A DNA stretch of 14,571 bases from an uncultured Eubacteriales bacterium. GTDB taxonomy: Bacteria; Bacillota; Clostridia; Oscillospirales; Oscillospiraceae. The stretch lies in NCBI GenBank assembly GCA_905201305.1, contig CAJKNS010000025.1, positions 1 through 14,571 on the forward strand, given 5' to 3'. Of the stretch, positions 13,711-14,571 are shown one piece after another. The position numbers and the translations under genes were made by a program. Every line of letters starts with the position of its first letter. Positions within the stretch are counted from its first letter, which is position 1. Under the pieces are notes generated by a model. The model saw only the letters and a program-made list of their open reading frames with translations. It was not told where the DNA came from and did no database searches.

Positions 13711-14503
13711 TTATTTTCCGGCAAAAAACCGTTCTGCCTGCCCTGCCGCCTGCCAAAGATCATAGGTGCAATGCCGTTTCTCTCCGGAGCCGCTCCAGAC
13801 AGCCGGAATGGTTCCGGGCAGCGCCATGGACCGGCAGGCAGCATCATTTTCTCCCAGCAGACTTGCCCCCTGCTCCAGAATTTCCCGCAGGGAGACGTTG
13901 GTTTTCACGCATTTCATTCCCTGAACCGCCAATGACGGCAGCTGATTTCGCGGCAGACTTCCGATGCGCCGGAGCATCCCCTGAAACAGACTCAGCGCCG
14001 GATGCGCTTCCGATGGATTCTCGGCAGTCAATAATGCTTCCGCCTGCTGTCCGGTCAGCATTGCCGGCTGTCCCCGATTGTCCGGAAGCGGAACGCCGCC
14101 CATATTGTCCACCAGCTGTCCGATTCCATGGACGTCCACCGCAAGATAGCTTCCGGTTTTCACGCCCAATATATCCGACAAGCTGGCAAGCAGCGACCGA
14201 ATTCCCTTCTGCGCACCCAGCTGGCGCAGGGTAGTCATGCCGCCCTGAGGATCGGGAATTTGGGTGTCCGGCTCCAGAGTGCAGAGCCGAAGCTCCTGCC
14301 CTACCCCAGAGCAGCAGATTGTCGGGCGCATCCCCCTGCCCGGTCACCACCACCGTCAGAACCTCCGGGGCATCCTGCACCATCGCGCTCTCTGCCATGG
14401 TCTGCTGGAGCCGCCGGTGGACAAACAACTCCTCCATGGATACCTCCACCAGAAACAGCGCTGCCACCGCTGCCATCAACACTGCTAAAATCCCCTTTTT
14501 CAT
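13711..14503 (-). pseudogene. LytR-CpsA-Psr-like membrane-anchored protein, frame broken by a 1-nt G-run insertion
   Basis: Two overlapping frames join into one 263-residue protein if the run of four Gs at 14307-14304 (minus strand) is read as three: the sequence then runs NLLLW-VGQELRLCTLEPDT. A signal-anchor segment lies at residues 4-20 after MKK. The rest resembles an LCP domain: LRLCTLEPDT (71-80), LLASLSDILGVKTGSYLAVDVHGIGQLVDNMGGVPL (104-139) and LTGQQAEALL. LCP enzymes attach wall polymers to peptidoglycan. Here PDT replaces the usual PRDT, and the region that normally holds an Arg/Asp-rich motif ending near RQ reads ENPSEAHPALSLFQ, so catalysis is doubtful. I chose the ATG at 14503 because GGAGG lies 8 nt upstream; an ATG five codons earlier (14518) is less well placed. 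No terminator separates it from the rplS promoter. Confidence 0.7.
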
Positions 14504-14545
14504 CCTGCATCCCTCCATCTTTCTGGAAGTATGCCCGGAATTCTG

Positions 14546-14556
14546 CCATTCTATAA
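14546..14556 (-). promoter_or_regulatory. Possible -10 region upstream of the LCP-like gene
   Basis: ATTATAGAATGG on the minus strand contains a TAGAAT/TATAGA -10-like sequence about 45 nt before the LCP-like ATG, and shares ATAGAATGG with the rplS promoter. The matching -35 would fall at or beyond the end of the window, so it cannot be confirmed. Confidence 0.3.
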
Positions 14557-14571
14557 TTTCAGATGCGCCGG

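Noticed and set aside
1..14571. CRISPR arrays, tRNA or rRNA genes, insertion sequences, CIRCE or CtsR operators
   Set aside because: No repeat-spacer pattern, clover-leaf sequence, transposase motif or matching operator was found on reading both strands.

Overview
The window looks like chromosome from a fairly GC-rich Firmicute of class Clostridia, probably the Oscillospiraceae/Ruminococcaceae group. This rests on the gene order tig-clpP-clpX-lon-engB, the order rplS ... lepB-rbgA-rnhB-yraN, AGGAGG-type ribosome binding sites and sigma-A-like promoters. Taxonomy is inferred from gene order and protein style only. Every supported gene lies on the minus strand, so transcription runs from high to low coordinates. 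No tRNA, rRNA, CRISPR array, insertion sequence or phage gene was seen.

Layout in the direction of transcription. (1) 14503-13711: a small membrane-anchored LytR-CpsA-Psr-like protein whose frame is broken by one extra base in a run of four Gs. (2) 13698-13180: rplS (ribosomal protein L19) with its own promoter, a structured leader of about 95 nt and a strong intrinsic terminator. (3) 13097-11310: an ECF-type sigma factor and a membrane protein that is probably its anti-sigma factor. The two overlap by 4 nt, have a possible self-regulated promoter, and end at a second strong terminator. (4) 11170-6483: an extended -10 promoter, then the tightly packed genes lepB, rbgA, rnhB, yraN, thrC and a metallophosphoesterase, mostly overlapping by 1-17 nt. 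(5) 6420-1: a near-consensus promoter, then the protein quality-control operon tig, clpP, clpX, lon and engB, the last cut by the window edge.

How the genes work together. Region 5 couples folding of new chains (trigger factor) to regulated proteolysis (ClpXP, Lon) and ribosome assembly (EngB). Region 4 joins signal peptidase, a 50S assembly GTPase and RNase HII with threonine synthase. The sigma/anti-sigma pair sits as a self-contained unit between rplS and lepB, genes that are often close together in Firmicutes.

The most notable anomalies are two broken reading frames. clpX appears to lack 17 nt that encode the Walker B acidic residues, which would abolish ATP hydrolysis if real. The LCP-like gene has a 1-nt homopolymer frameshift and also lacks residues usually conserved in the family. 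Either may be an assembly error. I saw no clearly novel multi-gene system; the best candidates for undescribed biology are the sigma/anti-sigma unit with its promoter and the structured leaders of rplS and tig.
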